Shown: positions 43,482-51,568 of the stretch, piece after piece
How the letters are laid out: each line of letters begins with the position of its first letter
Numbering within the stretch: the first letter of the stretch is position 1
Source: Brevundimonas sp. ASV9
GTDB lineage: Bacteria > Pseudomonadota > Alphaproteobacteria > Caulobacterales > Caulobacteraceae
Length of the DNA: 57,475 nt
Direction: 5' to 3'
Assembly (NCBI RefSeq): GCF_016429195.1
Contig: NZ_JAELUF010000008.1
Coordinates: forward strand, 1 to 57,475
The notes under the pieces: model-generated
Database searches by the model: none
Seen by the model: only the letters and a program-made list of their open reading frames with translations
Told to the model about the DNA's origin: nothing
Program-made: the position numbers and the translations under genes

Positions 43482-44333
43482 ATGACACGCCGTGGACTGT
43501 TCGCGCCTGCCCTTGGGCTTCTCGCCGCCGCCTGCTCGCCTCTGAGCCTGCTGAACACCCTGGGACCGAGGGACGGCGGCGTGCGACGCGTCGCGCGCGA
43601 CATCGCCTATGGCGACGATCCGCGCCAGCAGATGGATCTCTATGCGCCGACCGCGCCCGGCCCCTATCCGACGCTGGTCTTCTTCTATGGCGGCGGCTGG
43701 GATTCAGGCTCGCGCGGCCAGTATGGCTGGGCGGCGCAAGCCTTGGCGGCGCGCGGATTCGTGGTCGCCCTGCCGGACTACCGCGTCGTGCCCCAGGTCG
43801 TCTTCCCGGCTTTCATCGAGGACGCGGCCGCCGCCACGGCCAAGGCGGCCGAGGTGGTCGGTCAATATGGCGGCGATCCGGCGCGGCTTGGCGTGCTGGG
43901 CCATTCGGCGGGCGCGCATCTGGCGATGATGATCGCCCTGGACCGACGCTACATGGCCGCCGTCGGTCGGCCCGATCTGATCAAGGCGGCGGCGGGCCTC
44001 GCGGGGCCCTACGACTTTCTGCCGTTCGATGTGGCGGCGTCACAGAACGCCTTCGGCCGTGCGCCCGATCCGACCCTGACCCAGCCCGTCACCTTCGTCC
44101 GCGCCGACGCCCCGCCGATCTGGCTGGGCCACGGCACGGCCGACACAGTGGTCCACGACGAGGACACGGTCATTCTAGATGAGCGGATGCGCGCGGCGGG
44201 CGGTCGGTCGCAAGCCAAGCTTTATCCCGGCCTGGACCACGCCGACCTGATCGCGACCTTCTCGCCCCTGTTCCGCAAGAAGGCGACGGTGCTGGCCGAT
44301 GTGACGGACTTCTTCCACCGTCAGCTGGGCTGA
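43482..44333 (+). CDS. alpha/beta-hydrolase (carboxylesterase-like), probable lipoprotein
   Basis: The protein has 283 residues. The N-terminus has twin arginines and an Ala-Ala-Ala-Cys site (C18), consistent with a lipoprotein. The hydrolase domain shows the oxyanion motif Tyr-Gly-Gly-Gly-Trp near residue 69, the nucleophile Gly-His-Ser-Ala-Gly (S142), a Gly-Thr-Ala-Asp acid region and a late Leu-Asp-His-Ala-Asp histidine. It resembles the esterases that hydrolyse small esters. The ATG at 43482 is used because an upstream ATG adds only seven residues before the signal. Confidence 0.85.
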   Translation: MTRRGLFAPALGLLAAACSPLSLLNTLGPRDGGVRRVARDIAYGDDPRQQMDLYAPTAPGPYPTLVFFYGGGWDSGSRGQYGWAAQALAARGFVVALPDYRVVPQVVFPAFIEDAAAATAKAAEVVGQYGGDPARLGVLGHSAGAHLAMMIALDRRYMAAVGRPDLIKAAAGLAGPYDFLPFDVAASQNAFGRAPDPTLTQPVTFVRADAPPIWLGHGTADTVVHDEDTVILDERMRAAGGRSQAKLYPGLDHADLIATFSPLFRKKATVLADVTDFFHRQLG

Positions 44334-44345
44334 ACCAATGAAGAG

Positions 44346-44430
44346 TGGTGCGGGCGGCCGGGGTCGAACCGGCACTCCTTTCGGAACTGGATTTTGAGTC
44401 CAGCGCGTCTACCAATTCCACCACGCCCGC
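44346..44430 (-). tRNA. tRNA-Leu (anticodon CAA)
   Basis: An 85-nt gene with the 3' CCA encoded (44348-44346). The acceptor stem GCGGGCG pairs across the ends. The anticodon arm is CTGGA, loop CTCAAAA, TCCAG, giving CAA. The long variable arm and the GGTTCGACCCC T-loop are typical of tRNA-Leu. It reads the UUG codon. Confidence 0.96.
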
Positions 44431-44437
44431 AGCGGAA

Positions 44438-44473
44438 GGACCGCCTCATGCCACAGAGGGATGAGGCGGGTCC
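44438..44473 (-). terminator. terminator between the TonB_C-domain gene and tRNA-Leu
   Basis: A 12-bp stem, ggaccgcctcat at 44438-44449 with atgaggc/ggtcc at 44461-44473 and one bulged G, encloses an 11-nt loop. It begins 11 bp after the stop of the minus-strand gene and just ahead of the tRNA. A short pyrimidine run follows. Confidence 0.7.
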
Positions 44474-44483
44474 AGCCTTTGTG

Positions 44484-45269
44484 TCACTGCATGATGAAGT
44501 TGACGCGGAAGGCCATCATGCGCGGCGCGGTCGGTTGGTCGCCGTCATAGGCGACGGTGGCGTCGCGGGCCGCCTTAAGCACCGCTTCGCCGAAGCGACC
44601 ATCGGCGGGATGTTCGGTTTCGATGACGCAGTCGCGCAAGCGACCGTCAGGCTGGGCGACGCATGTGGCGACGGCGAAACCCTCCGAATAGTTGGTGGCG
44701 GGATAGCGCGGACGAATCTGACGCGCCCATCGCATTCCAACCTGCAGACCTTCCTCGGAGATGGCGTCGAGTTCCTGGTCGCGAGGGTCAACAAGCGGGC
44801 GGCCGCAGGCCGTCAGGGTTTCGTCGATCGCCGAACCGGACGCAGGGAGTTCCAGATCATAGCGGAGGTTTCGACCCGCGCCGCCGCCATCGGGCACGAT
44901 GATCTGAATGCGTCCGCCTTGGCGAAGTTCGCGGGCAAAGGGGGCTGGAAAATCGGCGACGGCGCCCGCACGATCAATCGTGACGTTCCAGCGCCATTCC
45001 TTGGCTTCTTCGTCTCGAAAGATGATTGTGATCGGGCGCGTTTTCGTCCGGCGCGCCACCTCCGGCAACCCGAACAGCAGCGCCGAATAGGCGCCGTCCA
45101 TGCAGCGAGTCGCGATCGACAGGCCCGGCGTGGTCGTGACGTAAGCGATTGTCGATTTCTTTCGGGCGTCCTTGACCAGATCCCAGTCTTCGCCGGTGTT
45201 CGGCGCATCCTGCGAGACGGCTGAGCCGGCCGACAAGGCGACAGCGAGAGCGACTACGGCGTTCTTCAT
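44484..45269 (-). CDS. secreted protein with C-terminal TonB_C-like domain
   Basis: The protein has 261 residues with a signal peptide (about 1-19). The middle part is unrecognised. The C-terminal ~75 residues (about 185-258: Arg-Tyr-Pro...Val-Ala-Thr-Cys-Val-Ala, then Gly-Arg-Leu-Arg-Asp-Cys) fit the TonB C-terminal fold. It lacks the membrane anchor and proline-rich bridge of true TonB proteins, so it is probably not an energy transducer. It overlaps the next upstream gene by 4 bp. Confidence 0.72.
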   Translation of the reverse strand: MKNAVVALAVALSAGSAVSQDAPNTGEDWDLVKDARKKSTIAYVTTTPGLSIATRCMDGAYSALLFGLPEVARRTKTRPITIIFRDEEAKEWRWNVTIDRAGAVADFPAPFARELRQGGRIQIIVPDGGGAGRNLRYDLELPASGSAIDETLTACGRPLVDPRDQELDAISEEGLQVGMRWARQIRPRYPATNYSEGFAVATCVAQPDGRLRDCVIETEHPADGRFGEAVLKAARDATVAYDGDQPTAPRMMAFRVNFIMQ

Positions 45270-45802
45270 GCGACGACCTCCACATGGCTATCCATGCCGC
45301 CGGACTGGATGCGGCGGGCGCGGATGTACATTTCGACGCGCTGCATGACGATCAGGCCCATGGCGAAGACCAGGAAGGCGTCGGTGACGGCCAGGGCGTT
45401 CAGGTGCCAGGCGGCGGCATGGCTTTCGATCAGGTCGCGCAGCAGCGACCGGCCGGCGAACAGCACGACCAGCAGGATCAGACCCAGCGGCGAGGCCTGG
45501 GCCATCAGGGAACCGTCCGGCTCTTTTTCGATGGTGACGGTCTTGCCGCGATACCAGCCGGCGACGCCGCCCAAGATCCCGCCGATGGCCAGCACCGCCC
45601 AGGCGTCGGGACCGAACGGCGCATGGGCCATGTTCGGGTTTTGCGCCGTGCCCCAGATGCCCAGGCCGATCAACGGCAGGACGATGGCCGGCATGACCCA
45701 AAGCAGTTGAGGCTTCAGCACGCGCTTTCTGCGGTTCTTCAGCAGCACCACCACCAGCATGATCGGGATCATGAGCAGCGGGATCAGTTTTTCAGGCGGC
45801 AC
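45266..45802 (-). CDS. multi-pass membrane protein (DUF1453/CcdC-like)
   Basis: The protein has 178 residues with about five hydrophobic segments, a basic stretch after the first (Lys-Asn-Arg-Arg-Lys-Arg), and Trp-Tyr-Arg-Gly-Lys-Thr-Val after the third. The layout resembles DUF1453 (CcdC-like) proteins. Its 3' end overlaps the TonB_C-domain gene by 4 bp, so the two probably work together. The function is unknown. Confidence 0.68.
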   Translation of the reverse strand: MPPEKLIPLLMIPIMLVVVLLKNRRKRVLKPQLLWVMPAIVLPLIGLGIWGTAQNPNMAHAPFGPDAWAVLAIGGILGGVAGWYRGKTVTIEKEPDGSLMAQASPLGLILLVVLFAGRSLLRDLIESHAAAWHLNALAVTDAFLVFAMGLIVMQRVEMYIRARRIQSGGMDSHVEVVA

Positions 45803-45864
45803 GTCGTCTCCCCCAAAGACAGGATGCGGCCTCCCCCGAGACCGCTGTCAGCACCCTAGCGGCG

Positions 45865-46884
45865 TCAATCCGCGCTGGATAGCGGCGCGACCGTCTGTTC
45901 GATGGCGCCGAAGATCGAATGATGACGCGCGTCCAGCATTTCGATCCGCACCGTGTCGCCGTGTTTCAGGAAGGGCGTCTCGGCCGCGCCGCGCAGGATC
46001 GTCTCGACCGTGCGGACCTCGGCGATGCAGGAATAGCCCAGGCCGCCTTCCGAGACCGGCTTGCCGGGGCCGCCGTCGGCGTCCTTGTTTGACACCGTGC
46101 CCGAACCGATGATGGTCCCGGCGCCCAGCGACCGGGTCTTGGCCAGGTGGGCGATCAGGGTTCCGAAGTCGAAGGTCATGTCGACGCCGGCGTCGGCCTT
46201 GCCGAAGTCCTCGCCATTCAGCTGCACCGACAGGGCACCGTGCAGCTTGCCGTCCTTCCATCGGTCCCCCAGCGCCTTGGGCGTGACCAGAACGGGCGAC
46301 AGGGCGCTGGCGGGCTTGGACTGGACGAAGCCGAAACCCTTGGCCAGTTCGGCGGGGATCAGGTTGCGCAGGCTCACGTCGTTGACCAGGCCGACCAGGC
46401 GAATGGCGTCGAGCGCCTGTTCGCGCGTCGCGCCCTGCGGCACGTCGCCGACGACCACGACGATCTCGGCCTCCAGGTCGCAGCCCCAGGCCTCGTCGGC
46501 CAGCGGGATCGGATCGCGCGGCGACAGGAAGCTGTCGGAGCCGCCCTGGTACATCAGCGGGTCGGTCCAGAAGCTCTCGGGCATTTCGGCGCCGCGCGCC
46601 TTCCGCACCAGTTCGACGTGGTTCACATAGGCCGATCCGTCCGCCCACTGATAGGCGCGGGGCAGGGGCGAGGCGGCGTCGCGCTCATGGAAGCGGCCAC
46701 GCGGCACGGCCTCATGTTCCAGGCTTTCGGCCAAGGCCTCGAGACGGGGGCCGCAGCGGTCCCAGTCATCCAGCGCCGCCTGCAGCGTCGGGGCGATCAG
46801 GAAGGCGTCGGTGAACCAGTTCAGGTCCTGAGAGACGACAACGAGGCGGCCGTCGCGGCCGTGCTTGAGCGAGGCGAGTTTCAT
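45865..46884 (-). CDS. fahA: fumarylacetoacetate hydrolase family protein
   Basis: The protein has 339 residues. It probably performs the last step of tyrosine/homogentisate breakdown, cleaving fumarylacetoacetate to fumarate and acetoacetate. Visible elements are the metal-binding Glu pair in Asp-Leu-Glu-Ala-Glu-Ile, Asn-Asp-Val-Ser near 188, Gly-Phe-Gly-Phe-Val-Gln-Ser-Lys, and Gly-Ser-Gly-Thr-Val-Ser-Asn near 270. The length matches the bacterial FAH subgroup. I start at ATG 46884 rather than the TTG two codons upstream. HPPD of the same pathway lies 2.2 kb upstream. Confidence 0.86.
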   Translation of the reverse strand: MKLASLKHGRDGRLVVVSQDLNWFTDAFLIAPTLQAALDDWDRCGPRLEALAESLEHEAVPRGRFHERDAASPLPRAYQWADGSAYVNHVELVRKARGAEMPESFWTDPLMYQGGSDSFLSPRDPIPLADEAWGCDLEAEIVVVVGDVPQGATREQALDAIRLVGLVNDVSLRNLIPAELAKGFGFVQSKPASALSPVLVTPKALGDRWKDGKLHGALSVQLNGEDFGKADAGVDMTFDFGTLIAHLAKTRSLGAGTIIGSGTVSNKDADGGPGKPVSEGGLGYSCIAEVRTVETILRGAAETPFLKHGDTVRIEMLDARHHSIFGAIEQTVAPLSSAD

Positions 46885-46927
46885 GACCAAGGCCTAGACC
46901 GGATTTGCGATATTGGGAACGACGGAA

Positions 46928-47194
46928 TCAGTCGGTGGCGGTCAGCAGGGCGCGGGCCTCGGCGCCGGTGCGGGCGGCGCGGTCGCGGACCTCGACCTCG
47001 ACGATGACGCCGCCCTCAGGCTCGACGGCCCACAGGTAGCGACGCTCGACCTCGACCGTGCGGCCGGACGGGGCGAAGCCTTCGTAACTGTCGCCCCAAG
47101 GGGTGATCTTCCTGACCTCAACGAAGGGCATGGCGCAGGCGGCGTCCAACTCCTCGTTGGCCATCACGGTCAGTTCGTCATCGGATGCAGGCAT
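46928..47194 (-). CDS. conserved hypothetical protein, small and acidic
   Basis: The protein has 88 residues, cytoplasmic, with no signal or membrane segment. A beta-rich centre (Phe-Val-Glu-Val-Arg-Lys-Ile-Thr-Pro-Trp-Gly; Arg-Arg-Tyr-Leu-Trp-Ala-Val-Glu) is the only visible structure. It precedes fahA by 43 bp on the same strand. No family was recognised; codon use looks normal for the region. Confidence 0.6.
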   Translation of the reverse strand: MPASDDELTVMANEELDAACAMPFVEVRKITPWGDSYEGFAPSGRTVEVERRYLWAVEPEGGVIVEVEVRDRAARTGAEARALLTATD

Positions 47195-47248
47195 GGGTCT
47201 CGGTCTGGGAAAAAAAGTCTAATTCGTCTAATTGGTCTGAACGGGCGC

Positions 47249-48313
47249 TCAGGGTTCGTCGGCGTAGATGGCGACGCGGGCGGGGTCGGTCGAGGAGGCC
47301 GCGCCGCGATACATGCCCGAGGTGGACATGGCGAAGGCGGGGCGGCCATCCAGGCCCATGACGATGACGCCGCCCTTGCCGCCCAGCCTTTCGGCGTCAG
47401 CGATCTCCGCCTGACCGGCGGCCTGCGTCGCCGCCCCTCCTGCAATCCGCGCGCAGATGTCGCGGGCGACGGTGGCGCGGATGAAATATTCGCCGTCGCC
47501 GGTGGCGGACACCGCGCAGCCGTCGGTGTTTGAGGCGTAGGTTCCGGCGCCGATGATCGGCACGTCCCCGACCCGGCCCCAGCGTTTGGCGGTCATGCCG
47601 CCGGTCGAGGTGGCGGCGGCGAGACGACCCTGGCCGTCCAGCGCCACGGCGCCGACCGTGCCGAACTTCTTCTCGTTCAGGGGCGGGGCGACTTCGGCCT
47701 GTGCGCCCGGTAGAGGCGCGCCGACGGGGCGTTCGGGGATCGGCTGTCCGGCCTCGGTCAGGGCCTTGACCAGCCCTTGCCAGCGCCGCTCGGTGAAGAA
47801 GAAGGACGGATCGACCTGCTCCAGCCCGACCGAGGCGGCGAAGGCGTCGGCGCCGGGGCCGATCAGCATGACGTGGGGCGACCGCTCCATCACCGCGCGG
47901 GCGGCGGCGACGGGATGACGGGTGGTGGTCAGGCCGGCGACGGACCCGGCGGTCAGGTCCGATCCGTTCATGACGGCGGCGTCGAGCTCGTTACGGCCGG
48001 CCGCGGTGAAGACCGCCCCGCGCCCGGCGTTGAACAGCGGATCGTCCTCCATGACCTGAACGGCGGCCTGGACCGCATCCAGCGCCGAGCCTCCGCTTTT
48101 CAGCACGGCCGAACCGGCGTCCAGCGCGCCTTGCAGCGCCCCGCGATAGGCCGCGTCCTGCTCGGGCGTCAGGCTGGATCGCTCGATCACGCCCGCCCCG
48201 CCGTGAATGGCCAGCGACCAATGCGGCGCGGCATTTTCAGCCTCGACCTGGGCGTGGGCCGACGAAAAACACAGTGCAAAGAGTGCAATCAGTCCCGAAC
48301 AAACGAAGCGCAT
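47249..48313 (-). CDS. isoaspartyl peptidase / L-asparaginase (Ntn hydrolase), secreted
   Basis: The protein has 354 residues with a signal peptide (about 1-22). The type 2 asparaginase fold opens with Leu-Ala-Ile-His-Gly-Gly-Ala-Gly (34-41). The autocleavage nucleophile is T219 in Phe-Gly-Thr-Val-Gly, with Thr-Ser-Thr-Gly-Gly and Gly-Asp-Gly-Glu in the beta chain. The precursor self-cleaves into two chains and removes isoaspartyl residues or deaminates asparagine. Secretion to the periplasm suggests nutrient use. Confidence 0.9.
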   Translation of the reverse strand: MRFVCSGLIALFALCFSSAHAQVEAENAAPHWSLAIHGGAGVIERSSLTPEQDAAYRGALQGALDAGSAVLKSGGSALDAVQAAVQVMEDDPLFNAGRGAVFTAAGRNELDAAVMNGSDLTAGSVAGLTTTRHPVAAARAVMERSPHVMLIGPGADAFAASVGLEQVDPSFFFTERRWQGLVKALTEAGQPIPERPVGAPLPGAQAEVAPPLNEKKFGTVGAVALDGQGRLAAATSTGGMTAKRWGRVGDVPIIGAGTYASNTDGCAVSATGDGEYFIRATVARDICARIAGGAATQAAGQAEIADAERLGGKGGVIVMGLDGRPAFAMSTSGMYRGAASSTDPARVAIYADEP

Positions 48314-48577
48314 CGTAAACCTCCTCCGCGCCGAAAACAGGGTGGAATGTGTGCACTTACCCCATTGACGCCGGTCGATCGCAGTGTAACGCCGCCTTCG
48401 GGCATGTCAGGTCGATTGGCCGAAGAAAATCGGAAACGTCGGAAGATCCGAGGGATGGTTCGCGGCAATAGGATGGTTGCAGATGATCGCCGAAGCCCTT
48501 GCTGTGCCGCAGGGCCGCTTTCAGCCAAGCGGATGGGGCGCTAATCAACCAAGCTCGGGCCTCACCAGCCAAGGGAC
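48314..48577. other. intergenic region, nothing recognised
   Basis: This 264-bp stretch upstream of the asparaginase gene has lower GC than its surroundings. Short frames in it are not convincing. It presumably holds the asparaginase promoter, but I see no clear boxes, repeats or RNA structure. Confidence 0.5.
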
Positions 48578-48775
48578 TCAGCGGCGGCTGCGCGACTTTT
48601 TCAAGCGGTCCACCAGCATCGCTCCACTAGACGTCAACAAGCACATTGGCACAATCCAAGGCTGATACTGTTCGCCGCTGCTCCCAAAATGGACAAGCAA
48701 GGCGACGATGACTGTCGCCAGCGTCCAGAGCGAGAGCGTGACGTAGGCGATAAGTAGGACTGGATCGCGGGTCAT
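48578..48775 (-). CDS. small two-helix membrane protein, hypothetical
   Basis: The protein has 65 residues from ATG at 48775: two hydrophobic segments (about 6-28 and 40-54) and a basic tail (Lys-Lys-Ser-Arg-Ser-Arg-Arg). The positive-inside pattern favours a real membrane protein. GC content is lower than average, as in the flanking gaps. There is no strong ribosome site and no recognised family. Confidence 0.45.
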   Translation of the reverse strand: MTRDPVLLIAYVTLSLWTLATVIVALLVHFGSSGEQYQPWIVPMCLLTSSGAMLVDRLKKSRSRR

Positions 48776-48895
48776 CTTAGGCTATCCAAGGTTGCGCCTG
48801 AAGTCTGACCAAACTTTCCTGAAGTAGTCCACCCAAGGACCGCTATCCGCGCGGAGTAGACTCTGCGCCCGCGAACGACAAATGTCTGGCTCGCC

Positions 48896-49081
48896 TCACC
48901 CCCTGTGGTGCAGCCGCTTCCACACCTGATAGCCGACGATGGGCGCGAAGCCGCAGAGGAGGGCGGCGATCAGGACCATCCAGAAGCCGCCGCCCAGCCA
49001 GTATTCGCCGGCCAAAGCACCGGCGCCGGCCGCGAGGACCGGGCCGAGCCAGGGCAGCCATGTCGGCGGCCGCATCCTCAT
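48896..49081 (-). CDS. small two-helix membrane protein downstream of HPPD
   Basis: The protein has 61 residues with hydrophobic segments at about 11-24 and 32-50 and a basic His-rich end. Its start at 49081 directly follows the HPPD stop, so it is probably co-translated. No family was recognised. Confidence 0.58.
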   Translation of the reverse strand: MRMRPPTWLPWLGPVLAAGAGALAGEYWLGGGFWMVLIAALLCGFAPIVGYQVWKRLHHRG

Positions 49082-50194
49082 TCAGGCGTCGACCTTGATG
49101 ACGCCGCGACGGATCTGGTCCAGCTCGATGGAGTCGAACAGGGCCTGGAAGTTGCCGTTGCCGAAGCCCTCGTTGCCCTTGCGCTGGATGATCTCGAAGA
49201 AGATCGGGCCGAAGGTGTCCTGGGTGAAGATCTGCAGCAGCAGGCCTTCCTCGTCCGAGCCGTCGATCAGGATGCGGTTCTTGCGCATCCGCTCCACGTC
49301 CTCGCCGTGGTTCGGCAGGCGCTTGTCGATCAGTTCGAAATAGGTCTCGATCGTGTCCTGGAAGTCGACGCCGCGCGCGCGCATGGCCTCGACCGTCTCG
49401 AAGATGTTCTCGGTCGTCAGGGCGATGTGCTGGATGCCTTCGCCGTTGTAGCGACGGATGAACTCCTCGATCTGGGAGTTCTCGTCCTGGCTCTCGTTCA
49501 GGGGAATGCGGATGGCGCGGTCGGGCGCGATCATGGCCTGCGAGAACAGGCCGGTCGCCTTGCCCTTGATGTCGAAATACTTCTGCTCCTCGAAGTTGAA
49601 GATCGAGTTGTAGAAGCCGGACCAGGTCCGCATCTGGCCGCGACGGACGTTGTGGGTCAGGTGGTCCAGGATCTCCAGGCCCATCGAGTTCTTGCGCTCG
49701 GCCTCTTCCCAGCCCTCGATCTCGTCCCACGCGTCATAGAGCGAGCCGGAGTCGCCGTACTGATCGATGACATACAGCAGCGATCCGCCGATGCCTTGCA
49801 GGATGTAGGGATAGTCGTCGCCCAAAGCCCCGCCGGCGGCGTCCGTCGCGGCGACGGCGCCGCGAGCCAGCGCGCCCTCATAGGCGGCCTTGGCGTCGGT
49901 GGTGCGGAAAGCCATGCCGTTGGCGGACGGGCCGTGATCCTTGGCGAAGTCGGCGGCCTGACCCTTGGGCGAGCGTTGCACCAGGAAGCTGATATCGCCC
50001 TGCTTCAGGCGCACCACGTCGGTCTTGGGGTTCACGTGCGTCTGGGTGAAGCCCATCAGCTCCAGGCGCGAAATCATCGCCTCGGGCTCGGGGCCGGTGA
50101 ATTCGACGAACTCGAAACCGTCGACGCCGAGGGGGTTTTCCTGGTCGATCTGTTCCGCCGTGGCCTGATCTTGGGCCTGGGTCATGTCGTTCAT
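49082..50194 (-). CDS. hpd: 4-hydroxyphenylpyruvate dioxygenase
   Basis: The protein has 370 residues. It converts 4-hydroxyphenylpyruvate to homogentisate with Fe(II). Two vicinal oxygen chelate domains are seen. The iron ligands are the His in Leu-Asp-His-Leu-Thr-His near 180, the His in Gly-Ile-Gln-His-Ile-Ala-Leu near 256, and the Glu in Phe-Gly-Pro-Ile-Phe-Phe-Glu near 341. Gly-Asn-Phe-Gln-Ala-Leu-Phe near the C-terminus is the closing helix. A second in-frame ATG three codons in is an alternative start. Confidence 0.96.
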   Translation of the reverse strand: MNDMTQAQDQATAEQIDQENPLGVDGFEFVEFTGPEPEAMISRLELMGFTQTHVNPKTDVVRLKQGDISFLVQRSPKGQAADFAKDHGPSANGMAFRTTDAKAAYEGALARGAVAATDAAGGALGDDYPYILQGIGGSLLYVIDQYGDSGSLYDAWDEIEGWEEAERKNSMGLEILDHLTHNVRRGQMRTWSGFYNSIFNFEEQKYFDIKGKATGLFSQAMIAPDRAIRIPLNESQDENSQIEEFIRRYNGEGIQHIALTTENIFETVEAMRARGVDFQDTIETYFELIDKRLPNHGEDVERMRKNRILIDGSDEEGLLLQIFTQDTFGPIFFEIIQRKGNEGFGNGNFQALFDSIELDQIRRGVIKVDA

Positions 50195-50284
50195 GGCGCG
50201 TCTCCCGCGTGATCTTGAGGGCGGTCTGGCCGCCGATTGGCGCGGAACCTAGTCACAGAAGACGACGGAGCCAAGACGAAGCCA

Positions 50285-50310
50285 CGGGGTCGTGATGACG
50301 GGCGACCCCG
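50285..50310 (-). terminator. hairpin after the DUF5694 gene
   Basis: An 8-bp perfect stem, CGGGGTCG at 50285-50292 and CGACCCCG at 50303-50310, encloses a 10-nt loop, 15 bp beyond the stop of the minus-strand gene and upstream of hpd. There is no U tract. Confidence 0.5.
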
Positions 50311-50324
50311 CAAGTCTCATGCGA

Positions 50325-51434
50325 TCAGCGCAGGACGGCTTCGGGATCGACCAGCCGGACGTCGTGCATCTGGTCCAGATAGGCCTCGTAGTAGCCCTTG
50401 TGCGAGGCGCCGACGATGGTCAGCATCCGCGTGCCCGGATAGAGGCCCAGGACATCGCGCATATTGGCGACCATTCGCACATTGCGCGTCTCCCAATAGC
50501 CAAGGTAGCGCCGGCCGAAGGCCTGCGGCGACGGCTCGACCAGATTTGCGCCGAAATCGGACTGATAGGCCATGGCCGGGACGGTCGGCGCATTGTAGGC
50601 GCGGTACATCTGAAGAAGGCCGTCCGGCTGATCCAGGGCAGCGCTCAGCCGTTCGTCTTCCGCCCGACGGGCCGTGCTGGCGGGATTGTCCCAGGCGGCC
50701 ATGACGGCGTCCTGTGATGCCTTCTTTTCCACGGGGTCGGCGGGATCGGGCGAATCGGCGGAGTGGTCGTCGACGCTCCACAGCCGCTCCAGTCCCAGGC
50801 GCGCGGCCAGGGGGGCGGAGATCAGGAAGGTCTCGTTGGCCTGTTCCTCGATCTGGTTCAGCACGCCGACCAAGGCGTCGTTCAGGCCGTCCCCGGCGAT
50901 GCGGTCCTGGGCGGGCAGGCGAAGCCACTGGACCAAGGCCGATCCGCGCTCGCCGGCCGCCAGGAAGACCGCCGCCAGATGACGCCGCTGGGCGGCCGTT
51001 GGGTTGGCGGGCCATGCGGCCAGCAGTCGCTCGGCCTCGGCGTTGGCGGCGGGTACGTCAAGGCCGCTCGCCAGGGCGGCGGGGGCGGGATCCCAGCAAT
51101 AGGTCTCGACCGTCTCGGCATAGCGCGACGGATAGCGACGCAGGCTGTCGCATTGCAGGCCGGACAGGTCCTCCGTCGCGATGGCGGTCGGCTTCCACGC
51201 CGCCAACCGATCCAGCAGCGGCGACAGGCTTTCGACCTTGAAGCCGTCGCCCATGTTCGACAGGTGCGGCGTGCCCAAGACCAGAACCTCGTTCAGCGCG
51301 CCGGCTGGCGGTCCCTTCAGTTGATCGGGATGGAAAGGCTGGCGGTAGTCCTGCGCGGCTGCGGGGAGGGCGACGGCCAGCAGCGCGCCGACGGCGACGA
51401 ACAGGATGCGGGAGGAACGAAGAGGCAAGGCCAT
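50325..51434 (-). CDS. DUF5694-like (TraB/GumN-related) secreted protein
   Basis: The protein has 369 residues with a signal peptide (about 1-27). Early Glu-Val-Leu-Val-Leu-Gly-Thr-Pro-His-Leu (about 49-58), then Ile-Ala-Thr-Glu-Asp near 86, and late Ile-Val-Gly-Ala-Ser-His-Lys-Gly (about 344-351) resemble the Gly-Thr-x-His and Gly-x-x-His motifs of the TraB/GumN fold, to which DUF5694 is related. The activity is unknown. The start at 51434 is used because the signal peptide begins there. Confidence 0.72.
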   Translation of the reverse strand: MALPLRSSRILFVAVGALLAVALPAAAQDYRQPFHPDQLKGPPAGALNEVLVLGTPHLSNMGDGFKVESLSPLLDRLAAWKPTAIATEDLSGLQCDSLRRYPSRYAETVETYCWDPAPAALASGLDVPAANAEAERLLAAWPANPTAAQRRHLAAVFLAAGERGSALVQWLRLPAQDRIAGDGLNDALVGVLNQIEEQANETFLISAPLAARLGLERLWSVDDHSADSPDPADPVEKKASQDAVMAAWDNPASTARRAEDERLSAALDQPDGLLQMYRAYNAPTVPAMAYQSDFGANLVEPSPQAFGRRYLGYWETRNVRMVANMRDVLGLYPGTRMLTIVGASHKGYYEAYLDQMHDVRLVDPEAVLR

Positions 51435-51568
51435 GACACGCCGTGAAAGGAATTTGAGAAGGATCGACCGTCGGTCGGTCACGCCACCTTCCACGGATCA
51501 CCGCCCGGGCGCCCGTTAATTCTTGGACATCTAAGGCTACGCTTGCAGCGTTGAAACCGATGTCTGCG

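Noticed and set aside
41255..43603. 782-residue minus-strand frame
   Set aside because: It is antisense to the AsmA gene; the protein is rich in Gln, Arg, His and Gly without domains.
44170..44424. Open frame of 84 residues on the minus strand over tRNA-Leu
   Set aside because: It is made mostly of the tRNA gene and the antisense end of the esterase gene. Frames reading through tRNA genes in this way are a frequent false prediction.
47205..47248. T7 run with two GTCTAATT repeats after the asparaginase gene, as a terminator
   Set aside because: A T tract is present on the minus strand, but I found no stable hairpin directly before it.
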